The notes under the pieces were generated by a model. The model was not told where the DNA came from. It worked only from the letters and a program-made list of their open reading frames with translations, and made no database searches. DNA of 13,928 nucleotides from JBKQHQ01 sp052148715 (GTDB lineage: Bacteria > Pseudomonadota > Alphaproteobacteria > Rhizobiales > Xanthobacteraceae), in assembly GCA_052148715.1 (NCBI GenBank), contig JBKQHQ010000205.1:1-13928 (forward strand). The letters run 5' to 3'. This document shows, in pieces, positions 12,402-13,928 of the stretch. Numbering within the stretch: the first letter of the stretch is position 1; each line of letters begins with the position of its first letter. Made by a program: the position numbers and the translations under genes.

Positions 12402-13784
12402 ATGTCGGCGCCCACCAGCATCGCCTCCCCTGCCCTGCAGTCGCGCGACCTCTTCGGCCATCCGCGTGGCCTCACTTTCCTGTTCGCCACCGAGATGTGG
12501 GAGCGCTTCTCCTATTACGGGATGCGGGCGCTGCTCGTCCTTTACATGGTGAAATATCTGCTGCTGCCGGGCGCGGCCGACGGCGTGCTCGGATTTGCCG
12601 CGGTCAAGCGCGCGCTCGAGTTCGTGTTCGGCCCGCTCGCCGTGCAGCCGCTGGCCTCGCAGATCTATGGGCTCTACACCGCCTTCGTTTACGCGACGCC
12701 GCTGCTCGGCGGCCTCCTCGCCGACCGCGTGCTGGGCCAGCGCCGCACCGTCGTCCTCGGCGCCGTGCTGATGGCGGTCGGCCATTTCCTGATGGCGTTC
12801 GAGGCGACCTTCTTTCTGGCGCTGCTCGCGCTCATTCTCGGCAATGGCGCGTTCAAGCCCAACATCTCGACCCAGGTCGGCGGACTTTACGCGCCCGGCG
12901 ATCGCCGCCGTGACCGCGCCTACTCGATCTTCTACGTCGGCATCAATCTCGGTGCGTTCCTGGCCCCGCTCGTTTGCGGCACGCTCGGTGAAGAGGTCGG
13001 TTGGCACTATGGCTTCAGCGCGGCCGGGGTCGGCATGCTGATCGGGCTCGGCATCTATCTCTACGCGGCGCCGAGCCTGCCGCCCGATGAGCTGCACAAG
13101 GCGCGGGCCGCGCAAACCGAGGCCAAGCCGCTCGACGCCGCGCAATGGCGCGCGGTCACGGCGCTGCTCGTCCTTGCCGTGCCGACCACGTTCTTCTGGG
13201 CGACCTACGAGCAGCAGGGCAATACGATTGCCCTGTGGGCCGACCAATTCACCGACCGCTCGATCGATCTTCTGGTCTGGAAAGGCGAGATTCCAACCAC
13301 TTGGTTCCAGGCATTCAATCCGTTCATGATCTTTGCCTTTACGCCGTTCGTGGTGGCGCTGTGGACGCGCCAAGCCGTGCGCGGGCGCGAGCCCTCGACG
13401 GTCAACAAGATGGCACTGGGCTGCCTTGGCGTGGCGTTGTCGTATCTGATCCTGGTCGTCGCCGCTTGGCACGCAGGGGCCGGCAAAGCAAGCTGGCTGT
13501 GGCTGTTCGCTTATTTCGTCGTCATCACCATCGGCGAGCTTTATCTGTCACCGACTGGTCTCTCGCTGGTCTCGAAGATCGCTCCCTCGCGCATCCTGTC
13601 GCTGATGATGGGCGTGTGGCTCGCCACAAGCTTTTTCGGCAATTTCGTCGCCGGCTGGCTCGGCAGCCTGTGGAGCGGCATGGACAAGGCGACTTTCTTC
13701 CTCCTCATCGCCGCCATCGCGGCCGTCGCCGGACTGACGATCGCCGCCTTCAATCGGCCGCTGCGACCGATTCTCGATGCGTAG
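12402..13784 (+). CDS. POT/PTR2-family proton-coupled oligopeptide transporter
   Basis: A 460-aa inner-membrane protein of the major facilitator superfamily with many hydrophobic segments, a normal length for bacterial POTs. The family signature 'TEMWERFSYYGMRALL' starts at residue 30, giving the ExxERFxYYG proton-coupling motif (Glu31, Glu34, Arg35) in helix 1. 'GGLLADRVLGQRRT' (103-116) is the MFS loop motif, 'FYVGINLGAF' (177-186) matches the PTR2 'FYxxINxG' signature, and 'GELYLSPTGLSLV' (378-390) holds the conserved helix-10 Glu379. It should import di- and tripeptides with protons. 'ATYEQQGNTIALWADQ' (267-282) is a typical helix-7 region. Codon use is GC-rich like the rest of the window, so the gene is native; the AT-rich OLD gene ends 145 bp before it. 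The ATG at 12402 has no Shine-Dalgarno and is probably leaderless. Confidence 0.95.
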   Translation: MSAPTSIASPALQSRDLFGHPRGLTFLFATEMWERFSYYGMRALLVLYMVKYLLLPGAADGVLGFAAVKRALEFVFGPLAVQPLASQIYGLYTAFVYATPLLGGLLADRVLGQRRTVVLGAVLMAVGHFLMAFEATFFLALLALILGNGAFKPNISTQVGGLYAPGDRRRDRAYSIFYVGINLGAFLAPLVCGTLGEEVGWHYGFSAAGVGMLIGLGIYLYAAPSLPPDELHKARAAQTEAKPLDAAQWRAVTALLVLAVPTTFFWATYEQQGNTIALWADQFTDRSIDLLVWKGEIPTTWFQAFNPFMIFAFTPFVVALWTRQAVRGREPSTVNKMALGCLGVALSYLILVVAAWHAGAGKASWLWLFAYFVVITIGELYLSPTGLSLVSKIAPSRILSLMMGVWLATSFFGNFVAGWLGSLWSGMDKATFFLLIAAIAAVAGLTIAAFNRPLRPILDA

Positions 13785-13928
13785 GAGCCGCGGCCATTCG
13801 GAGAATGACCGCGGCGCTCGCCGTGACTAGAGCGCTTCCCGATAAGCTTGAATCGGGAAGCCTTCTATTCTTCGGTCGCATTTCCTGCGGAAAACCGGTG
13901 TCGACCCTCGGGTCAAGCCCGAGGGCAG
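13785..13928. repeat. Mixed palindromic repeat DNA after the peptide transporter gene
   Basis: Two perfect hairpins lie here: CTTCCCGAT-aagcttga-ATCGGGAAG (13835-13843 and 13852-13860) and CCCTCGGG-tcaag-CCCGAGGG (13905-13912 and 13918-13925). The sequence 'agagcgcttcccgat...gcggaaaaccggt' resembles one interspersed Rhizobiales repeat and 'ccctcgggtcaagcccgagggca' resembles another, so two repeat families seem joined. The first hairpin, about 50 bp after the transporter stop, could end its transcript. The last base pairs lie at the window edge, so the element may continue. Confidence 0.65.

Noticed and set aside
12246..13472. Long minus-strand open frame (408 codons) opposite the peptide transporter
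   Set aside because: Low-complexity charged composition with no domain, fully antisense to a convincing POT transporter.

Overview
This 13.9 kb window looks like chromosomal DNA from a GC-rich alphaproteobacterium, most likely of the order Hyphomicrobiales (Bradyrhizobium/Xanthobacteraceae-like). The inference rests on high-GC coding with strong C/G third positions, on the gene families present (NMT1-type binding protein, cyclase/ATPase/TPR protein, VAO-type FAD oxidase), and on three intergenic palindromic repeats (about 5-109, 5295-5378 and 13835-13925) that resemble interspersed repeats I associate with that group. No database was searched.

Left part (1-3750): a TetR-family repressor gene on the minus strand diverges from a tight plus-strand operon. 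The operon encodes an exported NMT1/THI5-like substrate-binding protein, a zinc methyltransferase of the MetE C-terminal ('core') type with all four zinc ligands, and an atypical short-chain dehydrogenase that lacks the Tyr and Lys of the usual active site. The divergent spacer carries a perfect TTGACA -35 with a 17-bp spacer, a GTAAC-N6-GTTAC dyad at the predicted transcript start, and a 16-bp palindrome that buries the Shine-Dalgarno sequence. A good intrinsic terminator closes the operon. No permease or ATPase for the binding protein is present.

Middle part (3750-9745): a monocistronic FAD-linked oxidase (VAO fold, sugar-lactone-oxidase-like) converges on a very large minus-strand gene (1044 aa) that fuses a class III nucleotide cyclase, a STAND-like ATPase and a TPR-like C-terminus. 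A palindromic repeat sits between their 3' ends. Upstream of the cyclase gene, and divergent from it, lies a zinc-free medium-chain quinone-oxidoreductase-like gene. The spacer between them holds three inverted repeats in a row, the last overlapping a TTGACA.

Right part (9745-13928): a single AT-rich gene (10007-12256) of clearly different base composition encodes an OLD-family protein, an ABC-type ATPase joined to a TOPRIM nuclease. It looks horizontally acquired and is the best candidate here for a stand-alone anti-phage or genome-maintenance system. No UvrD-like helicase, methylase, integrase or insertion sequence accompanies it. It is followed by a GC-rich POT/PTR2 peptide transporter gene that appears to be read from a leaderless mRNA, and then by further palindromic repeat DNA.
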